Positions 26,285 through 35,398 of a DNA stretch of 64,000 nucleotides are shown one piece after another (the stretch's first letter is position 1; each line of letters opens with the position of its first letter). The translations under genes and the position numbers were made by a program. Source of the DNA: JADKAC01 sp964492065 (GTDB lineage: Bacteria > Bacteroidota > Bacteroidia > Chitinophagales > BACL12); assembly GCA_964492065.1 (NCBI GenBank), contig CAZBHH010000009.1:35967-99966 (forward strand). Direction: 5' to 3'. The notes beneath the pieces are model-generated. The model had not been told where the DNA came from. It made no database searches and saw nothing but the letters and a program-made list of their open reading frames with translations.

Positions 26285-27577
26285 TCAGAATGTCAGTTTG
26301 GTCAAAGCCTGTTCCAAACTTTCGATGGACCCTGCCACATCATCCATCGTACAAGTACCGATGCTCAACCGGAACCAGGGAGATTCCCGTGAGGCGCCAA
26401 ATGCATAAAACGGAACTATGCCGATTCGTGCTGTACTCAATAAATAATCAGCCACATCGGCCATAGTTTCAATCGTCTTGCCATCGGCAGTTTTTGCGCC
26501 GCGAAAATCGATATACACCGTCAGGTAAATAGCTGCTTCCGGTGGAATACAGTCAACCGGGAAACCCTTTTGTTTCAACCGGGTGAACCCTTCATAAAAC
26601 CCGTTGAGGCGGTCGGAAATCTGGCGGCGGAACTTCATAATAAATGCATCCACTTCATCATCCATCTGCAAAAATTTTGCAGTGGCCACCTGTTCTGCTT
26701 TTGGACTCCATGCGCCGATATGTGATAATATGGCCTTCATTTTATCGATGATCGGCTTAGGGCCAAATGCCCAACCGACTCTTACGCCCGTAGCGGATAG
26801 CGCCTTGGAGATGCCATCCACATAAATCACGTAATCCCGCAATTCGGGCCTCAGGCTCACCGGGTCGTAGTGCTTGGTGGTACCGTTGGTTAGCATCCAG
26901 TAAATCTGGTCGTATAAAATATACAGGGGTTTTTCATTTTCGCCCCGGCGGTTATTTTCTTCAATCACCAAATCGCAAATATCGCTCAATGCATTTTTTG
27001 AGAACGTGGTGCCGGTAGGATTAAGCGGTGAGCACAAAGCGAGTAATGCGGCGCCTTTCAAATGCGGCGCAAGGCTCGCTGCCGTTGGCATAAAATGATC
27101 TTCCGCAGTGGTCTCTAAACAAATACCGTCGCCACCGGCCAAATAGGTGTAATGATTATTGTTCCAGGACGGCACCGGATAAATTACCTTATCGCCCGGA
27201 TTGAGCACCGTGCGAAACACACCGTAAATCAATGGCCTCGCACCGCCGCTGATTAAAAATTCATCGGCAGTGTAGTGCAAGCCCTGGTATTTTTCGATAA
27301 ATGCAGCGGCTGCCGTTCGCAATCTCTCGATGCCGTTGGCCATGGGGTAATTTGTTTCCCTGTTGCGGTACGCCTCAATTATCTCATCCTCCAACACTTT
27401 GGGTATCGGAAACACCTGCGGATCAAAATCGCCGATTGTCAGATTGTAAATCTGTTCGCCTTTTTTAATTTTCGCACTTATCTCATTTGCAAGTTTTATT
27501 ATCTCCGAACCTATCAGGTTTTCAGCCATTGCTGATACCTGAAGATTATGTGTTGTAGCCATACCGGTTGCTGTCAT
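26285..27577 (-). CDS. Pyridoxal-phosphate-dependent class I/II aminotransferase
   Basis: 430 residues by the longest frame. The fold-type I features are clear: YNLTIGDFDP substrate region, SGGARPLIYG, SPLNPTGTTF, YDQIYW, and the PLP-binding Lys in DGISKALSATGVRVGW. It resembles aspartate-type aminotransferases; substrate is not decidable. Start is uncertain: ATGs at codon 6 and codon 17 (AENLIGSEIIKLANEI after it) are good alternatives and the family usually has a short leader before that motif. Upstream on the same strand of the AbgT-type transporter gene. Confidence 0.88.
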   Translation of the reverse strand: MTATGMATTHNLQVSAMAENLIGSEIIKLANEISAKIKKGEQIYNLTIGDFDPQVFPIPKVLEDEIIEAYRNRETNYPMANGIERLRTAAAAFIEKYQGLHYTADEFLISGGARPLIYGVFRTVLNPGDKVIYPVPSWNNNHYTYLAGGDGICLETTAEDHFMPTAASLAPHLKGAALLALCSPLNPTGTTFSKNALSDICDLVIEENNRRGENEKPLYILYDQIYWMLTNGTTKHYDPVSLRPELRDYVIYVDGISKALSATGVRVGWAFGPKPIIDKMKAILSHIGAWSPKAEQVATAKFLQMDDEVDAFIMKFRRQISDRLNGFYEGFTRLKQKGFPVDCIPPEAAIYLTVYIDFRGAKTADGKTIETMADVADYLLSTARIGIVPFYAFGASRESPWFRLSIGTCTMDDVAGSIESLEQALTKLTF

Positions 27578-27700
27578 TGGCGCAATTTAACAGATTAAAA
27601 TGAATTTTCCGAATAGCGGGGAAATTACAAACATTTTTTTTTAAAAAATTTCCTGCTCATCGCAGAAATTGAGAAATCCACAAAGAAGCGGATTACAAAA

Positions 27701-28741
27701 TTATCGCACATAAACGGCATGCGCACGTCTCGGTATTAATTTTCCAAAAGGCGCCAGGTGTAATCCGTTCTCTGTCGCCACATGGATAAATGCATCTTCA
27801 TAACCCGGAGTAACCGCAACCAATAAACCGCCGCTGGTTTGCGGATCGCAAAGAATATTTTTTTTGTAATTATCCAAACCATCTATTCTTTCGCCGTAAG
27901 AATCGAAATTTCTGTTTGTGCCGCCGGGAATACACGCTTGCTCCAAATAATAATCTAAAATCTCATTATCAAATACGGGCACTTTATTAAAAAATATTTC
28001 TGCGCTCACGCCGCATGCATCACACAACTCCGTCAAATGGCCGAGCAGGCCAAATCCCGTTACATCCGTCATTGCCTCAACAAAATCACACCTGCCCAAC
28101 ACTTCGCCGAAATTATTGAGTTGCATCATGCTCTGCGGGGCAATTTGCGCATGTTCCGCTTTTAATATTTGTTTTTTCTGGGCAGTTGAAAGAATGCCCA
28201 CTCCGATATTTTTTGTCAGGAATAAGCTGCAACCCACAGTTGCTCCCGCATTTGTCTTCAGGTTTTTTACATCGATCACACCCGTAACGGCGAGGCCGAA
28301 AATCGGCTCCGGGCTATCGATACTGTGGCCGCCTGCGAGGGGAATATTTGCCGCGGCACATGCCTGCCTTGCGCCTTCCAGCACAGCTCCCGCATACCGG
28401 CTCTCCACCTTATTCACCGGCCAGCCGAGAATCGCTATCGCCATAACCGGCGTACCTCCCATGGCATAGACGTCGCTGATGGCATTTACCGACGCTATTA
28501 TCCCGAATTGCTGCGGATCATCGACAATCGGCATAAAAAAATCTGTCGTGGAGATGATTGCCCTGCCACCGCCGATATCAAACACCGCCGCATCATCTCT
28601 CGTCGCATTGCCGACGAGCAGCCCGGGAAATATTTGTTGCTGCGAAACCGATGATAAAATGGAATCCAAAACTTTTGGTGATATTTTACATCCGCAACCT
28701 GCACCATGGGAATATTGTGTCAGTTTGATCGTATCCGCCAT
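27701..28741 (-). CDS. selD: Selenide, water dikinase (selenophosphate synthase)
   Basis: 346 residues from the ATG whose first base is at 28741; the longer frame to 28810 adds a segment with no conservation. It makes selenophosphate from selenide and ATP. The catalytic segment QYSHGAGCGCKISPK is intact with Cys16 in the position that is Cys17 in E. coli; it is a cysteine, not a selenocysteine, form. ATP-grasp-like motifs TRDDAAVFDIGGG, ISTTDFFMPIVDDP and NAISDVYAMGGTP follow. The selenium user mnmH is 1.2 kb away on the same strand, separated by an opposite-strand dioxygenase-like gene. No selA or selB in the window. Confidence 0.96.
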   Translation of the reverse strand: MADTIKLTQYSHGAGCGCKISPKVLDSILSSVSQQQIFPGLLVGNATRDDAAVFDIGGGRAIISTTDFFMPIVDDPQQFGIIASVNAISDVYAMGGTPVMAIAILGWPVNKVESRYAGAVLEGARQACAAANIPLAGGHSIDSPEPIFGLAVTGVIDVKNLKTNAGATVGCSLFLTKNIGVGILSTAQKKQILKAEHAQIAPQSMMQLNNFGEVLGRCDFVEAMTDVTGFGLLGHLTELCDACGVSAEIFFNKVPVFDNEILDYYLEQACIPGGTNRNFDSYGERIDGLDNYKKNILCDPQTSGGLLVAVTPGYEDAFIHVATENGLHLAPFGKLIPRRAHAVYVR

Positions 28742-28935
28742 TCGATTAAAAATTTGGGTGAAAATACGTTGGTAATTGCGATAACGGGAAATAACCGAAT
28801 TACATTTCAATAATTTGCATCTGCAATATAAAAAGTCAACAAACTCTTAAATACCGCAAAACCAACAGCGTTTTGTAAAATATTTCCGCATGATGCGGTT
28901 GTTCGGACTTCTATCCGTACCTTTCAAAAAAAACT

Positions 28936-29910
28936 ATGCCCACATCCCGACGCAATTTTATGCGCATTACCGGCATTGCCGGTGTAGCCTCTGTCTGGCC
29001 ATTTGGCAAATTATCCGCACAAACGAATGGCGATTGTATCCTGACGCCGTCGGAAATGGCGGGGCCTTTCCCGTTGGATCTCACCGAAAATCCATTCTAT
29101 CTGCGCAGCGATATCCGTGAAGACCGCGAGGGCATACAATTAAATCTGAAGATGAAAATATTGGGCAAGAAAAATTGTGAGCCATTTCCGAATGTGCGGG
29201 TAAATATCTGGCAGTGCGATAAAGATGGAAACTATTCGGGTTATGGCAGTGAAACCGGACTTACTTACCTGCGTGGCTATCAAATTGCGGATGCCAACGG
29301 CGAAGTAAATTTCATAACCATTTTCCCCGGATGGTACCCGGGTCGCACCTGCCATATTCACTTTCAGGTGTATGTCAATTCATCGTATGCAGCCATATCG
29401 CAATTCACCTGGGAACACGACATAAAAAATGCATTGCTCAATGCCTACCCGGATATTTATACCAACGGGCCCGATCCCGTTACGCCGGATGCCGATGGAA
29501 TTTTCGACGACGGTTACGCCTATCAACTCGCTACACTGACAGAAGATGTAACTCCGGATATTTACAATGCCTATATGGAAGTAACAGTTCAGGGCAGCGG
29601 CACAACGGGCTATCTGGAAATGCAGAGCGACAAATTAATCGCTGTCAGTCAAAATATTCCCAACCCCGTGAAGCAAGCGACAGTTATTCCGTTTCATCTG
29701 CGCATACCGGCCACTGTTGATTTGGAACTGTGGAATATTCACGGCGAGCGGATATACGCACTACCGCAAGGTTATTTAAATTCCGGCGATCACTCGATAG
29801 ACATAAGCGAAATCGCCCGCCGCTTACAACCCGGCAATTATATCTACCAGTTAAAAGTAACAACAGATACTACCGTCAGCACACCGGCTATGGTAATGAC
29901 TAAATTGTAG
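28936..29910 (+). CDS. Exported intradiol-ring-cleavage-dioxygenase-like protein with T9SS sorting domain
   Basis: 324 residues. The N-terminus has a twin-arginine-like motif (SRRNFMRITG) followed by a hydrophobic stretch. The core matches intradiol dioxygenase-like beta-sandwich proteins: TPSEMAGPFPLD, VRVNIWQCDKDGNYSGYG, then FPGWYPGRTCHIHFQV. Candidate iron ligands in the family pattern are Tyr100, Tyr134, His140 and His142. From about residue 215 (SQNIPNPVKQAT...) there is a type A T9SS sorting domain ending MVMTKL. So this is an extracellular relative of catechol/protocatechuate dioxygenases; the substrate is unknown. It is wedged between selD and mnmH on the opposite strand, with no obvious functional link. 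Confidence 0.85.
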   Translation: MPTSRRNFMRITGIAGVASVWPFGKLSAQTNGDCILTPSEMAGPFPLDLTENPFYLRSDIREDREGIQLNLKMKILGKKNCEPFPNVRVNIWQCDKDGNYSGYGSETGLTYLRGYQIADANGEVNFITIFPGWYPGRTCHIHFQVYVNSSYAAISQFTWEHDIKNALLNAYPDIYTNGPDPVTPDADGIFDDGYAYQLATLTEDVTPDIYNAYMEVTVQGSGTTGYLEMQSDKLIAVSQNIPNPVKQATVIPFHLRIPATVDLELWNIHGERIYALPQGYLNSGDHSIDISEIARRLQPGNYIYQLKVTTDTTVSTPAMVMTKL

Positions 29911-29925
29911 TTGTCCGTAGCGGTG

Positions 29926-31014
29926 TCAATAATAATCGACAGGTTGAAAATGCACATTTGATTTTACGAATGCGGCGCATTGCACTGCGATCTCCTGCGG
30001 TTGCAATTTTTCAAATTGCAGGGTGTAAATATTTTTCTGATTCCGGTTGTTCAAACCATAGGCATAGGTTTTATCGTAATATGCCAATACGATTTCAACG
30101 GCCTTTGCCGGCTCGCCCTTGCGAAACCATTCCAGCGCATCTTTATGGCGTTGGCCACCGAGGCGTTTCGCAATCTTCTGCAGTGATGACTCTATTTTTT
30201 CGGCGGGATATTTACCATAACTGTCCACTAAAAATGCAATGCGCTCTTCGATGGGGATATCGAGAAATATTACCGGCGCCCTGCGCATACATGCCCAGAT
30301 CGTCTCGGGAATAAAAACCGATCCGATTAAATGGCTTTCATCTTCCAACCAAATGCATTGCCGCGGGTCGCAGGTGCGCAATGCTTCAAAGAGATTATTT
30401 TCAAACTGCTCGGTGGACGGCTGCGGCGGTTCGCCCAATGCGCCGAATGCGCTGCCCTTGTGATTTGCCAATGCTTCCATATCTACTACCTGCGATCCCG
30501 CCTGCCGCAAATGTTTCAGCACTTCAGTCTTACCGCTTCCTGTTTTACCGCCGAGAATGACGAAGGGAAACGGGTAGTTGAAAAAATGCTGTACTTCCTT
30601 CCTGTAACTCTTATACCCGCCGCGGATCAACAGCGTTTGTATTCCCGCAAAATCGAATAATGCCGCCATACTTTTACTGCGCATGCCTCCCCGCCAGCAG
30701 TGAATACATACCGTATTATTTATTGCCAGGGCTTTGGCTTTACCGACAAACATACCGAGTTTCTTACCTGCAAAATCCAAACCCGCCTCCAGGGCTTTTT
30801 CTCTACCTTCCCGCTTGTACAAAGTGCCCACCGTTTTTCGTTCCGCATCACTAAACAAAGGCAGATTTATAGCGCCGGGGATATGGGCATGACTATACTC
30901 TGCCGGTGAACGCACATCAATTACCGGTACTTCGGGCGCATTGAAAATATCCGTTACATTGCACTCGGTTATCACGCCGTAAAAGTATTGCGAAAATAAT
31001 TGTGCTGAATTCAA
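29926..31014 (-). CDS. mnmH: tRNA 2-selenouridine synthase
   Basis: 362 residues. Rhodanese domain at the N-terminus (VIDVRSPAEYSHAHIPGAIN from 31) with the catalytic Cys106 in CIHCWRGGMRSKS, and a P-loop domain with Walker A GGKTGSGKT (155-163). MnmH (SelU/YbbB) uses selenophosphate to replace sulfur at C2 of wobble uridine in tRNA Lys, Glu and Gln. The start is TTG: an in-frame TAA lies three codons upstream and no ATG is near. It is divergent from the TlpA-like gene with 25 bases between start codons. SelD, its selenium donor, is nearby. Confidence 0.95.
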   Translation of the reverse strand: MNSAQLFSQYFYGVITECNVTDIFNAPEVPVIDVRSPAEYSHAHIPGAINLPLFSDAERKTVGTLYKREGREKALEAGLDFAGKKLGMFVGKAKALAINNTVCIHCWRGGMRSKSMAALFDFAGIQTLLIRGGYKSYRKEVQHFFNYPFPFVILGGKTGSGKTEVLKHLRQAGSQVVDMEALANHKGSAFGALGEPPQPSTEQFENNLFEALRTCDPRQCIWLEDESHLIGSVFIPETIWACMRRAPVIFLDIPIEERIAFLVDSYGKYPAEKIESSLQKIAKRLGGQRHKDALEWFRKGEPAKAVEIVLAYYDKTYAYGLNNRNQKNIYTLQFEKLQPQEIAVQCAAFVKSNVHFQPVDYY

Positions 31015-31039
31015 TTGAACTTAACATCTTTGAAATGAA

Positions 31040-32260
31040 TTGAAAAAGTGCATGTATTATTTATTCATTTCCATTTTCCTAATAACAAATCTAATGGCAT
31101 CGGGACAAATAACTACGGGAAGCTGGCGGGCGGAGTTAGAAACGCCTGGCGGGCCCCTTCCCTTTCATTTCGAACTGACGCCTGACTCCGGAGGCTATGT
31201 ATTTACTTTGCTCAACGGCGATGAAAGGCTTGCGACGACAGAAGTGCGCATCGAAGGCGACGATTTCGAGGTAAAGCTGCCTGTTTTTCATTCCGCAATA
31301 CAGGCGACAATATCGCCCGACGCTCAATGTCTATCCGGTCAATACCGCGATTATTCCAGGGGAGAAAATTACGCACTGCCGTTCAGCGCCCGGGCCGGTG
31401 TGCAATATCGGTTCTTAAAACATCCCGATACGCCGCAGTTCAATATCAGCGGAAAGTGGGCTACTCAATTTGTAACAAAAAGCGAAGCGTACGAAGCAAT
31501 AGGCGTGTTTTCACAAAACGGCAGCCGCCTGCAAGGCACATTCCTGACCGCAACCGGCGACTATCGCTTTTTAGAGGGCGATGTTTCGGGCAATAAATTT
31601 TTCCTATCTACATTTGACGGCACCCATGCCTACCTGTTTAAGGGAGTCATTGAAAGCGACAGCAGCCTGTCGGGGACACTTTTCAGCGGCAATCACTGGC
31701 AGGAGACCTTTACCGCTGTGCGCAACGACAGCGCCCGGCTTCCCGATGCGGAGAAACTGACCTACCTGAAACCCGGCTACGACTCGGTGTATTTTTGCTT
31801 TCCCGATGCTGCAGGCGACACTATTTGCAGCAGCGACAGTCGATTCAACAATAAAATAACCATCGTGCAAATCATGGGAACCTGGTGCCCCAACTGTATG
31901 GATGAGTCTGCCTTCCTCGCCGAATTGTATGCGCAATATCACCCGCTGGGGTTGGAAATCATCGCCCTGGCTTTCGAACGGGAGACCTCGCCGCAGAGTG
32001 CCGCAAAGAATTTTGAAAAACTGAAAAACCACTTCGGCATACACTACCCGATACTGTTGGCCGGCAGCAGCAATAAGACTGAAGCGTCGAATGCCCTGCC
32101 CATGCTCAATGCCGTAATTGCATTCCCCACTTTAATCCTGCTCGACCGCAACAAGCAGGTCATCGCAATTCACACCGGCTTTAACGGCCCGGCAACCGGG
32201 CAATTATTTGTGGATTTCACCGGCGATTTTCGACAAAAAATCGAGCAACTTTTAAAATGA
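31040..32260 (+). CDS. TlpA-family thioredoxin-like exported protein with N-terminal extension
   Basis: 406 residues. Start TTG 31040 (ATG 31052 is an alternative) precedes a signal peptide, MYYLFISIFLITNLMASGQ. Residues ~25-255 are a strand-rich domain unlike the usual DUF4369 leader, with repeated 'G-x-[FL]' turns (ISGKWATQF, LQGTFLTATGDYRFLEGD, LSGTLFSGNHW). The C-terminal thioredoxin domain has the redox pair in GTWCPNC (Cys283, Cys286) and cis-Pro region AFPTLILLDR. It should act as a periplasmic disulfide reductase or in delivery of reducing power. Followed by the tRNA-Gln unit. Confidence 0.86.
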   Translation: MKKCMYYLFISIFLITNLMASGQITTGSWRAELETPGGPLPFHFELTPDSGGYVFTLLNGDERLATTEVRIEGDDFEVKLPVFHSAIQATISPDAQCLSGQYRDYSRGENYALPFSARAGVQYRFLKHPDTPQFNISGKWATQFVTKSEAYEAIGVFSQNGSRLQGTFLTATGDYRFLEGDVSGNKFFLSTFDGTHAYLFKGVIESDSSLSGTLFSGNHWQETFTAVRNDSARLPDAEKLTYLKPGYDSVYFCFPDAAGDTICSSDSRFNNKITIVQIMGTWCPNCMDESAFLAELYAQYHPLGLEIIALAFERETSPQSAAKNFEKLKNHFGIHYPILLAGSSNKTEASNALPMLNAVIAFPTLILLDRNKQVIAIHTGFNGPATGQLFVDFTGDFRQKIEQLLK

Positions 32261-32272
32261 GCGGTGTGGAAC

Positions 32273-32303
32273 TTTGATTAAAAAACACATCGTTCTATCT
32301 TTG
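32273..32303 (+). promoter_or_regulatory. Promoter of tRNA-Gln
   Basis: TTTG at 32273-32276 and TATCTTTG at 32296-32303 with a 19-base spacer. The tRNA starts 10 bases after the -7 box, so the primary transcript would begin almost at the mature 5' end. Confidence 0.65.
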
Positions 32304-32312
32304 CGGCTCAAT

Positions 32313-32385
32313 TGGCCGATGGTGTAACTGGCAACACATCTGATTTTGGTTCAGAGGAGTCTAGGTTCGAGCCCTAGTCGGCCAA
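32313..32385 (+). tRNA. tRNA-Gln (anticodon UUG)
   Basis: 73-base cloverleaf: acceptor TGGCCGA/TCGGCCA, D arm GTGT/ACAC, anticodon stem TCTGA/TCAGA with loop TTTTGGT (anticodon TTG), T arm CTAGG/CCTAG with loop TTCGAGC, discriminator A at 32385. No encoded CCA. Own promoter and terminator. The UUG anticodon is a MnmH substrate class; mnmH ends 1.3 kb away. Confidence 0.97.
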
Positions 32386-32394
32386 CTGGAAAAG

Positions 32395-32421
32395 TCCCGG
32401 TTTTATCCGGGATTTTTCTTT
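32395..32421 (+). terminator. Intrinsic terminator of tRNA-Gln
   Basis: 6-bp G+C-rich stem (32395-32400 with 32407-32412), 6-base loop, then five T, C, four T. Confidence 0.8.
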
Positions 32422-32449
32422 TCGGCTTACTGGATACACAATGTTTTTC

Positions 32450-32457
32450 TATCTTTG
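32450..32457 (+). promoter_or_regulatory. -7 box (TATCTTTG) for prs
   Basis: Exact TAnnTTTG, 24 bases before the prs ATG and just after the tRNA-Gln terminator. Confidence 0.5.
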
Positions 32458-32481
32458 CACCTCTTATTTTAACCCTGTCAA

Positions 32482-33423
32482 ATGGTAACTAACGACGTTA
32501 AGCTGTTTTCGGGAACCACCTCGAGGTATCTTGGGGAGAAGATTGCCGATTACTACGGTCAGCCCCTGGGCAAAATCCAGGTTGACAGGTTCAGCGATGG
32601 CGAATTTCAGCCCAATATCCTGGAATCGGTGCGGGGCAGCTATGTCTTTTTTATTCAATCCACCTATTTCCCATCGGATAACCTGATGGAGTTGCTGTTG
32701 ATGATCGACGCTGCCAAAAGAGCCTCTACGTCCTATATCACGGCGGTAATCCCCTATTTCGGCCTGGCAAGGCAGGACCGCAAGGACAAGCCCCGTGTCT
32801 CTATCGGCTCCAAATTAGTAGCGGAATTGCTCACTGCGGCGGGCGCCAACCGGATAATTACCATGGATCTGCACGCAGACCAGATTCAGGGATTTTTCGA
32901 CATCCCGGTGGATCACCTCAGTTCCACCGCCATCTACGTGCCCTATATCGAGGAGAATTTAAATCTGGAAAATGTGGTTTTTGCCTCGCCGGATGTAGGG
33001 AGCACAAAACGCAACCGCAAATACGCTGTACACTTCAATACCGAGTTGGTCATCTGCGACAAGTTCAGAAAAAAAGCCAATGAGATTGCGGGTATGACGG
33101 TAATCGGCGATGTGAAGGGAAAGGATGTCATAATGATTGACGATATAGTAGATACTGGAAATACACTGAGTAATGCAGCATCCATTATGCTCGACAAAGG
33201 GGCAAAATCGGTTCGGGCTTTCTGTACCCACCCGGTGTTGTCGGGTAAAGCTTATGAAACCATTGAATCGTCCAAGCTCACGGAATTAGTGGTTACGGAT
33301 ACCATTCCACTAAAAAGAGACAGTGAAAAAATAACAGTGCTCTCATCGGCAAAGCTGTTTGCGAGAGCGATAAGAAATACACACGAACACAGGTCAATCA
33401 GTTCGTTGTTCATTAACAATTAA
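32482..33423 (+). CDS. prs: Ribose-phosphate pyrophosphokinase
   Basis: 313 residues, normal for Prs. Makes PRPP for nucleotide, His and Trp synthesis. Visible motifs: SDGEFQPNILESVRG, IPYFGLARQDRKDKPR (ATP-binding flexible region), MDLHADQIQGFF, and the PRPP loop VIMIDDIVDTGNTL. First gene of the conserved order prs-ctc-pth; the next gene starts 11 bases after the stop. Confidence 0.97.
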   Translation: MVTNDVKLFSGTTSRYLGEKIADYYGQPLGKIQVDRFSDGEFQPNILESVRGSYVFFIQSTYFPSDNLMELLLMIDAAKRASTSYITAVIPYFGLARQDRKDKPRVSIGSKLVAELLTAAGANRIITMDLHADQIQGFFDIPVDHLSSTAIYVPYIEENLNLENVVFASPDVGSTKRNRKYAVHFNTELVICDKFRKKANEIAGMTVIGDVKGKDVIMIDDIVDTGNTLSNAASIMLDKGAKSVRAFCTHPVLSGKAYETIESSKLTELVVTDTIPLKRDSEKITVLSSAKLFARAIRNTHEHRSISSLFINN

Positions 33424-33434
33424 AAAAAGAAACG

Positions 33435-34070
33435 ATGCAAACGATACACATCGAAGGAAACAAAAGAAACACAGTGGGAAAATCTTCGTCGAATGCAACA
33501 CGCAGGAATGGTAACATACCATGCGTAATATACGGCAACGGCGAAACAATACACTTTGAAGTAAGTGAAAAAAACCTGCAACCCGTGATTTATACACCCA
33601 ACGCCTACAAAATCATCTTGTCGGTAGAAGGGAATTCATACGACACGGTTCTGCGGGAGGTGCAGACACATCCCGTTACCGATAAATTATTGCATGTCGA
33701 TTTTCTCCGTTTAACCGAAGGTAAAAACGTAACGATTACCGTTCCGGTGAAACTGGAAGGCAGCTCAAAAGGCGTGCGGGAAGGCGGTAAATTGTTTCAA
33801 AAAATCCGCAAAATCAATATTAAGGGATTACCCGAAAATTTGGTTGACAGCATAGTCATTGATATTACAGAATTGGAAGTAGGTAAGAGTATCCGCATTG
33901 GGGATATCCGGTTAAACAATCTCGAAGTCATCGGCGCACCGGCCATTCCAATTGTTACCTGCGATGTGTCGAGGGCGATGAAAAGCGCAGCAGATACTGC
34001 CGCTGCCGCTGCTCCTGCCGAGGCTGCTGCCGCAAAGGCGGAAGCGCCCAAGAAGGAAGAGGCAAAATAA
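33435..34070 (+). CDS. rplY: 50S ribosomal protein L25 / general stress protein Ctc
   Basis: 211 residues, long (Ctc/TL5) form. N-terminal 5S-rRNA-binding L25 domain (NATRRNGNIPCVIYG, HFEVSEKNL) and C-terminal TL5/CTC beta domain (VPVKLEGSSKGVREGGKL, NIKGLPENLVDSIVIDITEL). It ends in a low-complexity Ala/Glu/Lys tail common in Bacteroidota. Between prs and pth as in many bacteria; a terminator follows. Confidence 0.95.
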   Translation: MQTIHIEGNKRNTVGKSSSNATRRNGNIPCVIYGNGETIHFEVSEKNLQPVIYTPNAYKIILSVEGNSYDTVLREVQTHPVTDKLLHVDFLRLTEGKNVTITVPVKLEGSSKGVREGGKLFQKIRKINIKGLPENLVDSIVIDITELEVGKSIRIGDIRLNNLEVIGAPAIPIVTCDVSRAMKSAADTAAAAAPAEAAAAKAEAPKKEEAK

Positions 34071-34093
34071 TTATACACGCCGTCACCTGATTG

Positions 34094-34127
34094 AAGCGAA
34101 GGCACAGATTTGTACCTTCGCTTTTTT
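34094..34127 (+). terminator. Intrinsic terminator after the L25/Ctc gene
   Basis: Perfect 9-bp stem (34094-34102 with 34115-34123), 12-base loop, six T. It may reduce readthrough into pth. Confidence 0.82.
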
Positions 34128-34147
34128 GATTTACAGAAGTATATTTG

Positions 34148-34708
34148 ATGAAATACCTTATCGCTGCATTGGGAAATACGGGTTTGGAATATGCAAATAC
34201 CCGGCATAATGTGGGCTTCCTGATTGCAGATACAATCGCTGCAAAATACAATGCCGGATTTAAAAACGAGCGCCTGGCAGCGAAAGCCGAATTCAGAATT
34301 AAGAATAAATTGTTGCACATCATTAAACCCACCACTTTTATGAATTTAAGCGGTAAGGCGGTTAAATACTGGATGGATACACTGCAGATTCCCCCGGAAC
34401 ACCTGTTGGTCATTACCGATGATATCAATCTGCCCTTCGGGAAATTACGCCTGCGCACGAGAGGATCGCACGGCGGCCATAACGGGCTGGCGAGCATCCA
34501 GGAGATGATGGAAACTACCGCCTTTTGCAGGTTGCGCTTCGGCATTGGCAATCAATTTCCATCCGGTCGCCAGGTAGATTATGTATTGGGCCAATGGAGC
34601 GCCGAAGAACAAACGGAATTACCGCCCATGCTGCAAACAGCCGGCGAAGCAGCCGAGGCCTTCGTATTGGCCGGGCCGGTATTTGCAATGAATAAATTTA
34701 ATTCCTGA
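34148..34708 (+). CDS. pth: Peptidyl-tRNA hydrolase
   Basis: 186 residues from ATG 34148 (an in-frame TTG precedes it). Recycles peptidyl-tRNA released from stalled ribosomes. Motifs: ALGNTGLEYANTRHNVGF with the catalytic His, KPTTFMNLSGKAV, and DDINLPFGKLRLRTRGSHGGHNGL. Length and order are normal for Pth. Third gene of the prs-ctc-pth order, partly insulated by the terminator upstream. Convergent with the following minus-strand gene. Confidence 0.96.
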   Translation: MKYLIAALGNTGLEYANTRHNVGFLIADTIAAKYNAGFKNERLAAKAEFRIKNKLLHIIKPTTFMNLSGKAVKYWMDTLQIPPEHLLVITDDINLPFGKLRLRTRGSHGGHNGLASIQEMMETTAFCRLRFGIGNQFPSGRQVDYVLGQWSAEEQTELPPMLQTAGEAAEAFVLAGPVFAMNKFNS

Positions 34709-34712
34709 ACTG

Positions 34713-35309
34713 TCACACATCCTTCGGCCGGACGTTCAGTACCACAACATATTTATCTGTGATATTGAGTTGTCCGTCCATATCAAAAGATTTGAAAACG
34801 GCGACACGAATTTCCATATTCTCATATCCTGCCGGATTCCCCTTTGGAAACAGTTGCGTCATTGCCATGTACAACTCATTTCGGCTTGTCACCAGGTCCA
34901 TTTCACAACATTGAAACGTAAACAGTGACAGCATGAGCGACAGGCCGGCGTATAATTCGTAAGCCTGGGTGGAGTCCGGGTATTCGCCATAAACCGAAAC
35001 AAACGTGAGCTTATCGCCCCCGGACAGCGTCTTGGTAAAATAACTGCTCTCCTCATCCGGCAGGCCGATTTGTGATTCGTATTGCTGCGATTGACCTTCC
35101 TCTGCCGGTTTCTCGGCGCCCAAAACATTTTTAAAGTTATTGGGATAGTCGCTCACAATGTTATCGAGAGCAGTATTAAATTCAACCAGAAAGTTTAATA
35201 ATTCATCATCCGTTTCATCCTGTGCTGATGCAGGTATGGCAATTAAAAATGCGGCAACCAGCAACAAGGCGCCGAAAATGCGTGTCGTGTTTTTTTGAAG
35301 CTGTTTCAT
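34713..35309 (-). CDS. Exported protein of unknown function
   Basis: 198 residues. Signal peptide MKQLQKNTTRIFGALLLVAAFLIAIPASAQ, then an acidic start (DETDDELLNFLVEFN) and an alpha/beta region (FVSVYGEYPDSTQAYELYAGLSLML, a Cys-Cys pair, and ...DKYVVVLNVRPKDV at the end). I do not recognise a domain. No T9SS sorting domain, so it is probably periplasmic. It stands alone: convergent with pth and divergent from the FAH-family gene. Confidence 0.72.
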   Translation of the reverse strand: MKQLQKNTTRIFGALLLVAAFLIAIPASAQDETDDELLNFLVEFNTALDNIVSDYPNNFKNVLGAEKPAEEGQSQQYESQIGLPDEESSYFTKTLSGGDKLTFVSVYGEYPDSTQAYELYAGLSLMLSLFTFQCCEMDLVTSRNELYMAMTQLFPKGNPAGYENMEIRVAVFKSFDMDGQLNITDKYVVVLNVRPKDV

Positions 35310-35398
35310 TATGTATTTGTTTGATTGAACAAGGAAGACGCAGTACCCATGTCTCTCGTTGCTTTAGGTTATTTCATCGCACTGCAGCCGCATTTTGT

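Noticed and set aside
28660..28741. Selenocysteine-encoding SelD
   Set aside because: The catalytic position is a cysteine codon (GCGC segment, Cys16); there is no in-frame TGA.
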